Origin: Actinomyces provencensis
Lineage (GTDB): Bacteria > Actinomycetota > Actinomycetes > Actinomycetales > Actinomycetaceae
Reading direction: 5' to 3'
Length of the DNA stretch: 64,000 bases
Assembly: GCF_900155435.1 (NCBI RefSeq)
Contig: NZ_LT700212.1
Coordinates: 2,194,951 to 2,258,950, forward strand
Translations under genes and position numbers: made by a program
The notes under the pieces: model-generated
Databases searched by the model: none
What the model was told of the DNA's origin: nothing
Seen by the model: the letters and a program-made list of their open reading frames with translations, nothing else
Shown: positions 40,425 to 52,115 of the stretch, in pieces
Numbering within the stretch: the stretch's first letter is position 1
How the letters are laid out: each line of letters opens with the position of its first letter

Positions 40425-40820
40425 ATGAGCACCGTCGAACTGACGACTGACAACTTCCAGCAGACGATCACGGGCAACGACATCGTCCTGGTCGACTTCT
40501 GGGCGACCTGGTGCGGTCCGTGCCGCCAGTTCGGACCCATCTTCGAGGCCTCCTCGGAGAAGCACTCCGACATCGTCTTCGCGAAGCTCGACACCGACGC
40601 CCAGCAGGAGATCGCCACGGCTGCGCAGATCAGCTCGATCCCGACGCTGATGGCCTTCCGCGACGGCATCGCCATCTTTCGCCAGTCCGGCGCCCTGCCC
40701 GCCCCCGCCCTGGAGGACGTGATCGGTCAGATCCGTGACCTGGACATGGACAAGGTCCGTGCCGAGATCGCCGCGGAGGATGCCAAGGCCACGGCCGCCG
40801 AGGACGATCCCCAGGCCTGA
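40425..40820 (+). CDS. trxA: thioredoxin
   Basis: The 131-aa protein has the thioredoxin fold with WCGPC active site (Cys30 and Cys33), the preceding Val-Asp-Phe-Trp-Ala strand, and the cis-proline Ser-Ser-Ile-Pro-Thr-Leu. It reduces protein disulfides in the cytoplasm. About 25 residues beyond the fold form an acidic Ala-rich tail. GGAGGCC precedes the ATG. The gene is alone. Confidence 0.93.
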   Translation: MSTVELTTDNFQQTITGNDIVLVDFWATWCGPCRQFGPIFEASSEKHSDIVFAKLDTDAQQEIATAAQISSIPTLMAFRDGIAIFRQSGALPAPALEDVIGQIRDLDMDKVRAEIAAEDAKATAAEDDPQA

Positions 40821-40935
40821 ACAGCCACCCCTGACCCCCGAGAGGGGACTGCTCAGGGATCCGACCGCGCACACCTCACCTCGGGTGTCGGGACTGCCCC
40901 GCCACCGGCTGGGCCATCATCGGGACGACCCCGTT

Positions 40936-41017
40936 CCCGGCTGGGCCCGTGTGGGCACTCCCCCGCTCCCGGGCTGGGCCCGTGTGGGCACTCCCCCGCT
41001 CCCGGCCGGGCCCGTGT
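40936..41017 (+). repeat. 33-bp tandem repeat in thioredoxin-asd spacer
   Basis: Two and a half copies of a 32-33-bp unit containing GGGCCCGTGTGGGCACTCCC occur at about 40936-40967, 40968-41000 and 41001-41017. They fill much of the 286-bp gap. No coding function is apparent. Confidence 0.75.
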
Positions 41018-41036
41018 GGGGAGGACTGACGAGGAC

Positions 41037-41072
41037 GGAGCCGCCCCGGACCCTTCGGTCCGGGGCGGCTCC
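41037..41072. terminator. perfect bidirectional hairpin
   Basis: GGAGCCGCCCCGGACC (41037-41052) is perfectly inverted at 41057-41072, with a CTTC tetraloop. It lies 34 bases beyond the asd stop on the minus strand and after trxA on the plus strand, so it can end both transcripts. No T-run. Confidence 0.65.
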
Positions 41073-41106
41073 AGGTCCGTCGCGCTCGTGTGTGGGTGTC
41101 GTGCTC

Positions 41107-43484
<2,378 letters not shown>

Positions 43485-43652
43485 GGGTCCTCCCCCCGAC
43501 CCCGCCGGGTGCGCGGGTCGCGGTCAATCCTAGGGAGTTGCGCGGCGAGGGAGCGTGGTGACCGCGATACGGGCGTGCATGACGCAACCCACGCGCCCTC
43601 GCCCGCCCCGACGGGCCCCACGCCCCCGGGAGCACCTGTCCCCGCGGGCCAC

Positions 43653-45341
43653 TCATCCCTGCGGATCGTCGCTCCCCTGGGTCCCCGTCCCCGACCCACC
43701 GACGCGGGGCAGGAACACCCTGAACCTCGTCCCCTCCTCCGAGGTGTCCATCTCGACGCGCCCTCCCAGTGCGGTGGTGATGGTGGAGACGATGGAGAGC
43801 CCCAGTCCTGAACTGCCCGCACCGCTGCGCGTGCGCGAGCGGTCACCCCGCACGAAGCGGTCGAAGACGGTGGCACGCAGGTCCTCGGGGATCCCCGGTC
43901 CGTCATCGGCCACGAAGACGCACACCTCGGCCGCGGAGAGGGCGTGCACACCGACCACGACCCGGGTGCCGGCGGGGGTGTGGACACGGGCGTTGTTGAT
44001 GAGGTTGGCCAGGACCTGGCGCAGGGCGTACTCGTCCCCGAGCACCAGGCAGTTGGCGGGCACCTCGTCGATGTCGAGGGACCACACGTGGTCGGGCCCG
44101 GCGGCGTGGGCGTCGGAGACCGCGTCCACGACCAGGGGCACCGGGTCCACGGGGACGGACTCCAGTTCTCGTCCGGCGTCCAGGCGGGCGAGCAGGAGCA
44201 TGTCCTCGACCAGGGCGGACATCCTCCGCGACTCCGACCCGATCCGGGACAGTGCCGACTCGGGGTCGACGGAACCGCGCTGGAGGAGTTGGGCGTAGCC
44301 CTGGATGGAGGCCAGGGGTGTGCGCAGCTCGTGGGAGGCATCGGCGACGAACTGCCGCAGGCGCTGCTCGGAGAGCATGCGCTCGCGCAGGGCGGACTCG
44401 ACGTTGTCGATCATGGTGTCCAGGGCCAGGCCGACGTCACCCACCTCGGTCCCGAGCTCGACCGAGTCCGGGTCCACCCTCTCGAAGGGCTCGAGGCGTG
44501 CGTTGCTCAGGTCCAGGGAACCGATGCGTCTGGCGGTGGCGGCGACCCGCCCGAGGGGGGCGATCTCCCGGCTGAGCCAACGACGACCTGCCAGCGCCGC
44601 GAGCCCGGCGATGAGCAACGCCAGCAGCGCCCCGACCCAGACCAGCGTGGCAATGGTGTTGTCCGTCCGGGCCAGCGACTGCCCGATGACCACCTGCCCC
44701 GAGTCCGTCTCGGCGGCGACCACCCGGAAACGTCCCTCACCCGACAGGGAGACGGTGTGTCCGCGCCCGTCGGTGGGGACCTGCAGGAGGATCGCCTGGT
44801 CGCCCTCGTCCAGTGTCAGCACGGCGAAGTCCTGGACGATGCCGGAGGTCGTCACCCCGTCGCGCCGGATCAGTTGGAGTGATCCCTCGTCGGAGCCCGG
44901 ACCGTCGAGGCCCGGGGGGACACCGGGCAGGTCCCCCTGGGACGGGGAGCCGACGCCGGACTGCTGTCCGGGTCGCCCGACCCCGGGTGCCTGGGACTGC
45001 ACTCCCCCCTCCGCACCGGTGGTCGTGGGTCCTGCGGACTCCCCCGACTGCGCGCCTGAGACGCCGGACTGCGGACCCGATCCCCAGTCCCCCTGCGCCG
45101 GACCTCCGGTCTGGGAGGTGGCACGCCGCAGGCGGTCCTGCAGGTCGGTGTCGGTCTGGGAGACCATCCACTGCCGCATGGCCAGACCCGATGCGGCGAC
45201 CATGATGAAGAGGGCGACGGTCACGACCAGTGCGACGAAGAGGCTCACGCGCCACGAGAGGGACCGCCGACGCCGGGGTTGGCCCACCCGGGCGTCCCCA
45301 CGCGGCGCCGATCGACCCTCCCCACGCGGCGCCCCGGACAT
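43653..45341 (-). CDS. two-component sensor histidine kinase
   Basis: I use the ATG at 45341 (GTG at 45344 also possible), giving 562 aa and overlapping the regulator stop. Membrane segments at about 32-53 and 230-252 flank an extracytoplasmic sensor of about 175 residues, half of which is an unusual Gly/Gln/Ser/Pro linker. A HAMP segment, HisKA with His337 (Asp-Ala-Ser-His-Glu-Leu-Arg) and a HATPase domain (Asn-Ala-Arg-Val-His, Asp-Asp-Gly-Pro-Gly-Ile-Pro, Gly-Leu-Gly-Leu-Ser-Ile) follow. Signal unknown. Confidence 0.93.
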   Translation of the reverse strand: MSGAPRGEGRSAPRGDARVGQPRRRRSLSWRVSLFVALVVTVALFIMVAASGLAMRQWMVSQTDTDLQDRLRRATSQTGGPAQGDWGSGPQSGVSGAQSGESAGPTTTGAEGGVQSQAPGVGRPGQQSGVGSPSQGDLPGVPPGLDGPGSDEGSLQLIRRDGVTTSGIVQDFAVLTLDEGDQAILLQVPTDGRGHTVSLSGEGRFRVVAAETDSGQVVIGQSLARTDNTIATLVWVGALLALLIAGLAALAGRRWLSREIAPLGRVAATARRIGSLDLSNARLEPFERVDPDSVELGTEVGDVGLALDTMIDNVESALRERMLSEQRLRQFVADASHELRTPLASIQGYAQLLQRGSVDPESALSRIGSESRRMSALVEDMLLLARLDAGRELESVPVDPVPLVVDAVSDAHAAGPDHVWSLDIDEVPANCLVLGDEYALRQVLANLINNARVHTPAGTRVVVGVHALSAAEVCVFVADDGPGIPEDLRATVFDRFVRGDRSRTRSGAGSSGLGLSIVSTITTALGGRVEMDTSEEGTRFRVFLPRVGGSGTGTQGSDDPQG

Positions 45342-46081
45342 CACCGGGCGTCCTCCCCGGGGCGCAGGATGTAGCCCGCGCCCCGCACCGTGTGGATCAT
45401 CGGGGTGCGGTCGACCTCGATCTTCTTGCGCAGGTAGGAGATGTAGAGCTCCACCACGTTCGCCTGTCCACCGAAGTCGTAGGACCACACCCGGTCCAGG
45501 ATCTGCGACTTGGAGAGGACCGTGTTCGGGTTCTCCATCAGGTAGCGCAGGACCTCGAACTCGGTGTTGGTCAGGGGGATCAGGGTCCCCGCCCGGCTCA
45601 CGTCGTGGGAGTCCTCGTCCAGTTCCAGGTCGCCGACGGTCAGGACGTGCGACACGCTGCGCGCACTCATCCCGGAACGGCGCAGCAGGGAGTCCAGGCG
45701 CGCGATGACCTCGTCGAGGTCGAAGGGTTTGGTCACGTAGTCGTCGGCACCCGCCCGCAGCCCGGCGACCCGGTCGGAGACGGCGTCACGGGCCGTGAGG
45801 AAGAGGACCGGCAGGCGGGGATCCGTCTTGCGCAGGCGTTCCAGGGTCTGGATGCCGTCCAGCCCCGGCATCTGGATGTCGAGGACCACGACGTCGGGGT
45901 CGAAGTCGCGCGCGGCGTCCAGTGCCTGCCAACCGTTGGCAGCGGTGCAGACCTCCCAGCCGTGGTGGCGCAGTGTCGCGGCGAGGAGTTCCGCGAGGAC
46001 CTCCTCGTCGTCGACGACCAGGACGTGGGCGGGGGAGCCGTCCTCTCGGACGAAGGTGGAATCGGCGTCAGTCACGCTCAC
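45341..46081 (-). CDS. OmpR-type response regulator
   Basis: The 246-aa protein has a receiver with acidic Asp-Asp-Glu pocket, phosphorylated Asp68 (Val-Val-Val-Leu-Asp-Ile-Gln) and Lys118 in Val-Thr-Lys-Pro-Phe, then a winged-helix DNA-binding domain (Leu-Thr-Asn-Thr-Glu-Phe-Glu-Val-Leu and Tyr-Ile-Ser-Tyr-Leu-Arg-Lys-Lys-Ile). It pairs with the overlapping kinase gene downstream. Closest in look to the MprA/TcrA group of actinobacteria. Target genes not visible. Confidence 0.94.
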   Translation of the reverse strand: MSVTDADSTFVREDGSPAHVLVVDDEEVLAELLAATLRHHGWEVCTAANGWQALDAARDFDPDVVVLDIQMPGLDGIQTLERLRKTDPRLPVLFLTARDAVSDRVAGLRAGADDYVTKPFDLDEVIARLDSLLRRSGMSARSVSHVLTVGDLELDEDSHDVSRAGTLIPLTNTEFEVLRYLMENPNTVLSKSQILDRVWSYDFGGQANVVELYISYLRKKIEVDRTPMIHTVRGAGYILRPGEDAR

Positions 46082-46141
46082 ATTGTCCCATCGTGGGTGT
46101 GCGCGCGGCTGTGGAGTTGCTGTGTGTGCACGGCGGATGCC

Positions 46142-46822
46142 TCAGCCGAGGATCCGCATCCCCATCTGGGTCGCCAGGTCCCGGGCCATGTCCAGGACCT
46201 GGTCACCGGACACCCAGGCTCCGCGCATCCCCTCGGCGTCGTGGACCCGGCCGATCGAGAGTCCCCGCAGGTCCACGTCGCGCATCCGTGCGCGCCCGAC
46301 CCTCAGGGTGCCGACCGTGCACCCCTCGAAGGCGATCCGCTCCAGGGTCGCACCCTCCAGGTCGAGTTCGCCCAGATGACAACCCCGCACGAGGACGTCG
46401 CGCATCCTGGTACCGCGCAGGTTGACCCAGTCGAGGCGGCAGTCCTCCACCGTCAGACCGTGGATCTCGCTCTCGTGGAGGTCCAGCGCCCCGACACGGG
46501 ACGCCACGAGGCTGACCGCAGTGGTCCCTGACCGGGGTGCCGACCAGGCGGCGACCTCGATGCGCTCCAACCGGACCTCGCTCAGGTGCGAGCCGGGCAT
46601 CGCCACCTCTCCCGAACGCACGGAGACGATCTCGCACCCGGTGAGGCCCACGCCCTCCAGGTCCGATCCCCCGAGGTCGACGCCGCGCAGCGAGAGTCCC
46701 TCCACGTCCTCCCAGGGTGCGAGGTCACTGGCGTCCCCGGGGGTCAGTCCCCGCAGGTCCGGTGCCCAGACCCTGGGTGGTCGAGGCTCCTCCTGTGTCA
46801 CCACGGCCCCCTCCTCCGTCAT
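46142..46822 (-). CDS. pentapeptide-repeat protein
   Basis: Starting from the ATG at 46822 it is 226 aa. From about residue 40 the sequence has degenerate five-residue repeats with Leu/Val at the centre (Leu-Arg-Gly-Val-Asp-Leu-Gly-Gly-Ser-Asp-Leu-Glu-Gly and so on), which build a right-handed square beta helix. Some relatives mimic DNA and protect gyrase; others have no known role. It sits between recR and the two-component genes and has about 50 bases to recR. Exact start is uncertain. Confidence 0.78.
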   Translation of the reverse strand: MTEEGAVVTQEEPRPPRVWAPDLRGLTPGDASDLAPWEDVEGLSLRGVDLGGSDLEGVGLTGCEIVSVRSGEVAMPGSHLSEVRLERIEVAAWSAPRSGTTAVSLVASRVGALDLHESEIHGLTVEDCRLDWVNLRGTRMRDVLVRGCHLGELDLEGATLERIAFEGCTVGTLRVGRARMRDVDLRGLSIGRVHDAEGMRGAWVSGDQVLDMARDLATQMGMRILG

Positions 46823-46871
46823 CGGAACGCGCACGCCGACCGGACGTGCGGATGCTGCTGGACCGACGGTG

Positions 46872-47468
46872 TCACGCCATGGTGCGACGCCCCTCCAGGG
46901 CACGCCCCAGTGTCACGGAGTCGGCGTACTCGAGGTCCCCGCCCACGGGCAGACCCATGGCCAGTCGCGAGGTCTCGATCCCGATGGTGCCCAGGGTGCG
47001 TGCCAGGTAGGAGGCGGTGGCCTCGCCCTCGATGTTCGGGTTGGTGGCGATGATGATCTCGGTGACCTGTCCGTCACTGAGGCGTGTGAGCAGCTGGCGG
47101 ATGCGCAACTGGTCGGGCCCGATGCCGTGGATCGGGTCGATCGCGCCACCCAGCACGTGGTAGCGCCCTCGGAAGACGCGGGCGTTCTCCACGGACTGGA
47201 TGTCCTTGGCGTCCTCGACCACACAGATCACCGACGGGTCACGCGAGGCGTCCCGGCAGATCGAGCAGGTCTCTGACTCGGTGAGGTTCCCGCACACCTC
47301 GCAGTGGTGGACGCGCACGCGCACCGCCTGGATCGCCTCGACCAGGCGCGTGACGTCCTCGGGCTCGGACGCCTGCAGGTGCAGGGCCATGCGCTGGGCG
47401 GACTTCGGACCGACGCCGGGCAGGGCACCGAGTTCGTCGATGAGGTTCTGCAGGGCTCCCTCGAACAC
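46872..47468 (-). CDS. recR: recombination protein RecR
   Basis: The GTG at 47468 two bases after the dnaX stop gives 198 aa. It has the N-terminal Leu-Pro-Gly-Val-Gly-Pro-Lys-Ser-Ala helix-hairpin-helix, a zinc site with Cys-Glu-Val-Cys and Cys-Ser-Ile-Cys, and a Toprim domain (Val-Val-Glu-Asp, [11 protein letters not shown]). It loads RecA with RecF/RecO in gap repair. dnaX-recR is the usual order. Confidence 0.96.
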   Translation of the reverse strand: MFEGALQNLIDELGALPGVGPKSAQRMALHLQASEPEDVTRLVEAIQAVRVRVHHCEVCGNLTESETCSICRDASRDPSVICVVEDAKDIQSVENARVFRGRYHVLGGAIDPIHGIGPDQLRIRQLLTRLSDGQVTEIIIATNPNIEGEATASYLARTLGTIGIETSRLAMGLPVGGDLEYADSVTLGRALEGRRTMA

Positions 47469-47470
47469 GC

Positions 47471-50400
47471 CTACCAATCCTTCCCGTCATCGGCGATCTC
47501 CTCGATGACCGTGCCACCGAGGATCTCCAGGACTGCTGGCAGTCCGGCACTGGTGGTGGTCTCCATGTCCGCGTCGTCGACGCTCGCGGTGTCGTCCAGC
47601 GAGGCCGCGACCGCGGGGTGGGCACCGGCAACCGGTTCGAGGGACTCCTCCGGCGCACCATCGTCGTTGTCGTCCGCGCCGGCCTCCCGTTCGGGAGGAG
47701 TGGGCGTGTTCCCGCGGTCGGTGCGTTCCTGCCACCTGCCGGACGAGGGCGGACCGCCCCGGTCCCGTCCTCCGTGTGTGGGCGGGGTGGGCCCGGGGGA
47801 GTCGTCCTCGAAGGCGGGTTCGGTGATGCCGCCGGGAATGGCGGCGACCGCCTCGGACCAGCCGGTGTCGTCACGGTCCTCGATGGGATCCGGTTCCACC
47901 ACCGGCCCCTCAAGGTCGTCCTCAAAGGCGGGCACCTGCGGGGATGTACCGGGGACCGGCGTCACGGCCTCCACGTCGGTCTGCCGGGTGGGAGCAGGAC
48001 GTGACGGGGAGGAGGCGGCACCGGAGGGGGTGGAGGCCGACGACGCCGCGACCGGTGGGGTCGCGCCGGATGCGGACGTGGGCGCACGCAGGGCAGCGTC
48101 CACCGCCCCGGGGGCCGGGCTGGACGCCGGGACGGAACCTGCGGGGGATCCCGGCCCGGGAGCGGACGGGGACCCCGACACCGATGAGGACCCCGCGGCA
48201 TCCGTGGGTGGGGTGTCCGTCGAACCGGCGCCGGTGGGCGTGGACCGGGGTCCGGCGTCATGCTCCAGTGCCCGGCGGTCCCCGGGTGCTGTCCCCGGGG
48301 CACCCGGGGTCGCCACAGGTCCCCAGCCGTCACTCGCCGGGGGGACATCTGCCGCCGGGAGGGAGTCGGACGGGGGGACGGACGGAACCGGTTCGGACGA
48401 GGAGGTGGACGGAGCCTGTGCGGACGGAGCCTGTGCGGACGGAACCGGTGCGGAGTCCTGCACCAGCGCGGAGTCCGGGCCGGGTCCGGCGTCCCGCCCG
48501 TGGCTGCGTGACCCCTCGGAAGTTCCGGAGGTGTCGGTGGACCCGCCTGCGTCCCGACCGCGACCGTCGCGCCCGTCGTCCCCGGTGCGTTCCCGGGCGG
48601 GAGCCGCCGGTCCGGCAGGGGGAGCTGCTGCGACGGCTCCCGGCGTGGTGACGCTGGGGCCTCCGCCGGCCTGGCCGACCTCGGCCCGCACCGAGAGGTC
48701 CAGACCGGTGGCCTCGTGGATGGCCTTCTCCACATCGGCGGAGCGGTTGCCGTGCGTGAAGGCGCCGAGCAGGCCGTCGGTCGGGAAGAGGATGACGGCG
48801 ACGGACCCGTCGACGCCCCCCAGTTGCCCGTTGTTCTGCACGAGGGACCAGGTGGCGCGACTGATCGAGGAGAGTCTCTCGACGACCTCAGACCACCGCT
48901 GGCGCAGCATGTCCGCGTCACGCGCGGCATCGCCCGGGCCACCTGCGCCCGTGGGCCGCGCCGCGGCGTCGTCCCCCGGGGACACGGAGACCTGGGCTCC
49001 GGTCGGACCCGTGGGAGGAGTCGCAGCGGACTGCCCGGTCACGGACTGCCCACGGTCGCCCCGTACGTCCGCGCGCTGCCCGGGCGCACCGACGCCTGCA
49101 GGACTCTGGTCGTGCACGACCTCGGTGGGCGCGTCCTGCTCCGTCGTGCGCGGGGTCTGCTGGCCCGCGGCGCCGCCGATGGGGGCGACCTCCTCGGCCC
49201 AGCCGTGCTCCTGCGCGGACGGGCCGACAGGCGTCCTCCGGTCCGCGCGCTGCTGTGCCTCCGCCCGACCGGGACCCTGCTGGTCAGGTCGCTGCTGGCC
49301 GGGGCGCTGTGCCTGCGGTTGCTGCCGGGGGGACGTCTGCTGCCCACTCCCCTGCCGTGAGGCCGCACTGTCCTGGCGGTGGTCGGAGCGCCGAGGGTCG
49401 TCCTCCTGGGAACCGACACCTCCCGGGGAGGCCGCGCCCTCGTGCTGATCGGCGTTGGAGGACTTCCTCCGTCTGAACTCGGCCTTCGCCTGGGCGGCAC
49501 CGTATCCCGCTCCGCCGCCGCTCCCACCCCCCTGCACGGCGGTGCGCTGGCCCTGATCCCGCGGTGCCCCGCCTCCCACCATGCCGACGGTGCCGGGCAC
49601 GGGCCCGTCCGCCGGCGCGGCCACCGTGGCCGGGGGCACCAGGATGCGCCCGAGCAGGAGCTCCAGCTGCAGGCGCGGGGAGGTCGCCCCTGTCATGGCG
49701 CGCAGCGCGCGATCGGTCAGGTCGGCTGCCCGGGAGAGTTGCCGGGGTCCCCAGTTGCGGGCCTGGACCTGCATGCGCTCCAACTGGTCCGTGGGCGTCC
49801 CGGAGAGGACGTCCACCGCTCCGTCCCCGGCGACCGCGATGATGAGGAGGTCACGGAGACGCTGGAGCAGGTCCTCCACGAAGCGACGGGGATCGTGTCC
49901 GGACTCCACCATGCGTTCCACGACCCGGTAGACGGCTGCGCCGTCCCCGCCCGCCAGGGCATCCACCGTCTGGTCCAGCAGCGCGGAGTCCGTGTACCCC
50001 AGCAGCGCCACCGCCCGGTGGTAGTCGAGGTTCCCGTCGGGGGAGCCCGCCATGAGCTGGTCGAGGACCGAGAGGGTGTCACGCACCGACCCGCCACCGG
50101 CCCTCACGACGAGTCCGAGCACGCCGTCCCCGACCGTGATCGACTCCTCGTCGCAGAGCTTCTGGAGGTAGGGCTCCAGGACGTCCGGGGGGACGAGGCG
50201 GAAGGGGTAGTGGTGGGTGCGGGAACGGATCGTCCCGATGACGCGCTCCGGCTCGGTGGTGGCGAAGATGAACTTCACGTGCTCGGGCGGCTCCTCCACC
50301 AACTTCAGCAGGGCGTTGAAGCCCTGGGTGGTCACCATGTGGGCCTCGTCGATGATGAAGACCTTGTACCGGTCGCGCACCGGGGCGAAGGTGGCACGCT

Positions 50401-50728
50401 CGCGCAGGTCGCGCGCATCGTCGACGCCGCCGTGCGAGGCGGCGTCGATCTCGACGACGTCCAGCGACCCCGACCCGCCGGTGGCCAACTCACGGCAGGA
50501 GTCGCAGTGCCCGCACGGGGTGTCGGTGGGGCCCTCCGCGCAGTTGAGGCAGCGCGCCAGGATGCGCGCCGAAGTGGTCTTCCCGCAGCCCCGCGGACCG
50601 GAGAAGAGGTAGGCATGGGTGACCCGGTTCGCCCGCAGCGCCGCACGCAGGGGCTCGGTCACGTGGTCCTGCCCGATCACCTCGTCGAAGGTGTCGGGTC
50701 GGTACCTGCGGTAGAGAGCTGTCGTCAC
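47471..50728 (-). CDS. dnaX: DNA polymerase III subunits gamma and tau
   Basis: At 1085 aa this clamp-loader ATPase is long for its family. Residues 1 to about 370 are the AAA+ part: Walker [10 protein letters not shown] (44-52), a zinc module with four Cys (Cys-Leu-Asn-Cys, Cys-Gly-His-Cys), Asp-Glu-Ala-His and the arginine-finger region. From about 380 it is mostly Gly/Ala/Pro/Gln low complexity with a predicted folded island at about 595-680, which is probably the tau domain touching the polymerase. Whether programmed frameshifting makes gamma here is not clear. Confidence 0.95.
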   Translation of the reverse strand: MTTALYRRYRPDTFDEVIGQDHVTEPLRAALRANRVTHAYLFSGPRGCGKTTSARILARCLNCAEGPTDTPCGHCDSCRELATGGSGSLDVVEIDAASHGGVDDARDLRERATFAPVRDRYKVFIIDEAHMVTTQGFNALLKLVEEPPEHVKFIFATTEPERVIGTIRSRTHHYPFRLVPPDVLEPYLQKLCDEESITVGDGVLGLVVRAGGGSVRDTLSVLDQLMAGSPDGNLDYHRAVALLGYTDSALLDQTVDALAGGDGAAVYRVVERMVESGHDPRRFVEDLLQRLRDLLIIAVAGDGAVDVLSGTPTDQLERMQVQARNWGPRQLSRAADLTDRALRAMTGATSPRLQLELLLGRILVPPATVAAPADGPVPGTVGMVGGGAPRDQGQRTAVQGGGSGGGAGYGAAQAKAEFRRRKSSNADQHEGAASPGGVGSQEDDPRRSDHRQDSAASRQGSGQQTSPRQQPQAQRPGQQRPDQQGPGRAEAQQRADRRTPVGPSAQEHGWAEEVAPIGGAAGQQTPRTTEQDAPTEVVHDQSPAGVGAPGQRADVRGDRGQSVTGQSAATPPTGPTGAQVSVSPGDDAAARPTGAGGPGDAARDADMLRQRWSEVVERLSSISRATWSLVQNNGQLGGVDGSVAVILFPTDGLLGAFTHGNRSADVEKAIHEATGLDLSVRAEVGQAGGGPSVTTPGAVAAAPPAGPAAPARERTGDDGRDGRGRDAGGSTDTSGTSEGSRSHGRDAGPGPDSALVQDSAPVPSAQAPSAQAPSTSSSEPVPSVPPSDSLPAADVPPASDGWGPVATPGAPGTAPGDRRALEHDAGPRSTPTGAGSTDTPPTDAAGSSSVSGSPSAPGPGSPAGSVPASSPAPGAVDAALRAPTSASGATPPVAASSASTPSGAASSPSRPAPTRQTDVEAVTPVPGTSPQVPAFEDDLEGPVVEPDPIEDRDDTGWSEAVAAIPGGITEPAFEDDSPGPTPPTHGGRDRGGPPSSGRWQERTDRGNTPTPPEREAGADDNDDGAPEESLEPVAGAHPAVAASLDDTASVDDADMETTTSAGLPAVLEILGGTVIEEIADDGKDW

Positions 50729-50800
50729 ACTCGAACCTTACGGGCACCCGTGGGCATTTGCACCGCCCCGACGCTCCGTCCACAACCGGCTGAATTGGAG

Positions 50801-50887
50801 GATCCTCCGCGCACCCGGCAGAGCGACCTTATCCTTGCTGCCTTCCGGCCCTGGGGAGGTTCGGACGATACCGTCACGCGGAGGATC
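50801..50887 (-). ncRNA. ffs: signal recognition particle RNA, small bacterial type
   Basis: On the minus strand the core GGCCGGAAGGCAGCAAGG is the conserved SRP54-binding hairpin of 4.5S-type RNA. The ends GATCCTCCGCG and CGCGGAGGATC pair perfectly over 11 bp, which sets the limits at 50887 and 50801, 87 bases. A TAGACT -10 box lies eight bases before the start. Upstream of dnaX is the usual location in actinobacteria. It works with Ffh in targeting membrane and secreted proteins. Confidence 0.93.
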
Positions 50888-50894
50888 GGCCACC

Positions 50895-50900
50895 AGTCTA
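50895..50900 (-). promoter_or_regulatory. -10 box of the SRP RNA
   Basis: TAGACT on the minus strand sits seven bases ahead of the RNA 5' end, in the gap after the lacI-type gene. I see no clear -35 box at normal spacing. Confidence 0.4.
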
Positions 50901-50946
50901 CACGTCCACGAGGACGTCCGAGAGGCGCCCCGGAAGGCCCGGGGGG

Positions 50947-51966
50947 TCACCCCGAGACGCGCGGTACCAGCTTCGCGGGCAGCAGGACCGGTCCCTCCAC
51001 GCCTCCCCCGGCCAGACGCTCGCGCAGCATCCGCGCGGCCTCCCAGCCCATCCGGTCCACAGGGTTCGTCACCGAGGTGAGCGCCGGGTCCGCCAGGGCC
51101 CCGGCCTCCAGGTCGTCGAAGGACACCACGGCCACGTCCTCGGGGACCCGGATGCCCTCCCTGCCCCACACGCCCATCGCACCCAGCGCCATGAGGTCGG
51201 AGCTCGCGAAGACCGCGTCCACGGATCCGTCCCGGATCAGGGGCGTCAACTCGACACCGGCGCGGGCACCCGAGTCCTGGGTGAAGGAACCGTGGATGAC
51301 CCGGGGGACGATCCCATGGGTCTCCATCTCCTGGGAGAACCCCTCCAACCGGTCCTGGGCGGCGACCATGTCGAGGGTGCCGGTGATGATGGCAGGCGCG
51401 CGCGAGCCCCGCTCGAGCAGTCGACGCGCGACGATGCGCCCGCCCTCCCGGTTGTCGACGTCCACCCAAGCCAGGGACGAGGTCGACTGGGCGGGTCTCC
51501 CGATGAACACCACCGGGATGGGGGCGCGCATGAAGGTCTCGATCTGGCCGGGGATCTGGTGGTGGGAGGCGACGATCGCCCCGTCCACGTGCCCGTCGTG
51601 CAGGAAGGAACGGAGGCGTTGGTGGCTGCCCGCCCGGTCCGCGAAGGCCATGACCAACTGGATGTCGGTGTCCTCCAACGCCTGGGAGACCGCTTGGACG
51701 GTGACGGCGAAGAACGGATCGGAGAAGATCCGCTGGTCCGGCTCCGGGACCACCAGCGCCACGGTGTCGGTGCGTCGGGTGACCAGGGAGCGTGCGGCCC
51801 GGTTGGGGACGTAGCCCAATGAGGACACCGCGCTGCGGACCGCCCTTGCCCGCTCCTCGGAGACCCCGTGGTCACCGCGCACCACACGCGACGCTGTCGC
51901 GCGCGACACCCCCGCCACACGGGCGACGTCCTCGAGCGTGACAGAAGGTCCGGGTTCCACCGACAT
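50947..51966 (-). CDS. LacI-family transcriptional regulator
   Basis: The ATG at 51966 follows GGAGGCGGAC and gives 339 aa. The N-terminal HTH reads Val-Thr-Leu-Glu-Asp-Val-Ala-Arg-Val-Ala-Gly-Val-Ser-Arg-Ala-Thr-Ala-Ser, and the hinge and periplasmic-binding-like ligand domain follow (Thr-Asp-Thr-Val-Ala-Leu-Val-Val; Val-Asp-Val-Asp-Asn). It lies directly downstream of the GH1 gene on the same strand and most likely represses the sugar operon through the palindrome at 57072. Inducer is probably a beta-glucoside or its product. Confidence 0.93.
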   Translation of the reverse strand: MSVEPGPSVTLEDVARVAGVSRATASRVVRGDHGVSEERARAVRSAVSSLGYVPNRAARSLVTRRTDTVALVVPEPDQRIFSDPFFAVTVQAVSQALEDTDIQLVMAFADRAGSHQRLRSFLHDGHVDGAIVASHHQIPGQIETFMRAPIPVVFIGRPAQSTSSLAWVDVDNREGGRIVARRLLERGSRAPAIITGTLDMVAAQDRLEGFSQEMETHGIVPRVIHGSFTQDSGARAGVELTPLIRDGSVDAVFASSDLMALGAMGVWGREGIRVPEDVAVVSFDDLEAGALADPALTSVTNPVDRMGWEAARMLRERLAGGGVEGPVLLPAKLVPRVSG

Positions 51967-52115
51967 GTCCGCCTCCATCCACGAGCCTGGTCGACCCACG
52001 ATACCGATGTCCCGCCAGCGGGTCCCACCTCGTCCCGGCGCCCCACCGTCCGCACAGCGTGCCTCACGGGTCCGGGGAGGCGTGCCTCAGGGGTCGTGGG
52101 CGTCCCGGTGCTCCC

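Noticed and set aside
40936-41017. Possible CRISPR array
   Set aside because: Adjacent copies without spacers, too few units.
47304-49448. 714-aa plus-strand open frame opposite dnaX
   Set aside because: A long shadow frame, Ser/Ala/Arg/Pro-rich, caused by high GC and the low-complexity part of dnaX.
49379-51814. 811-aa plus-strand open frame opposite dnaX and lacI
   Set aside because: Antisense to two certain genes and the SRP RNA; no domain.
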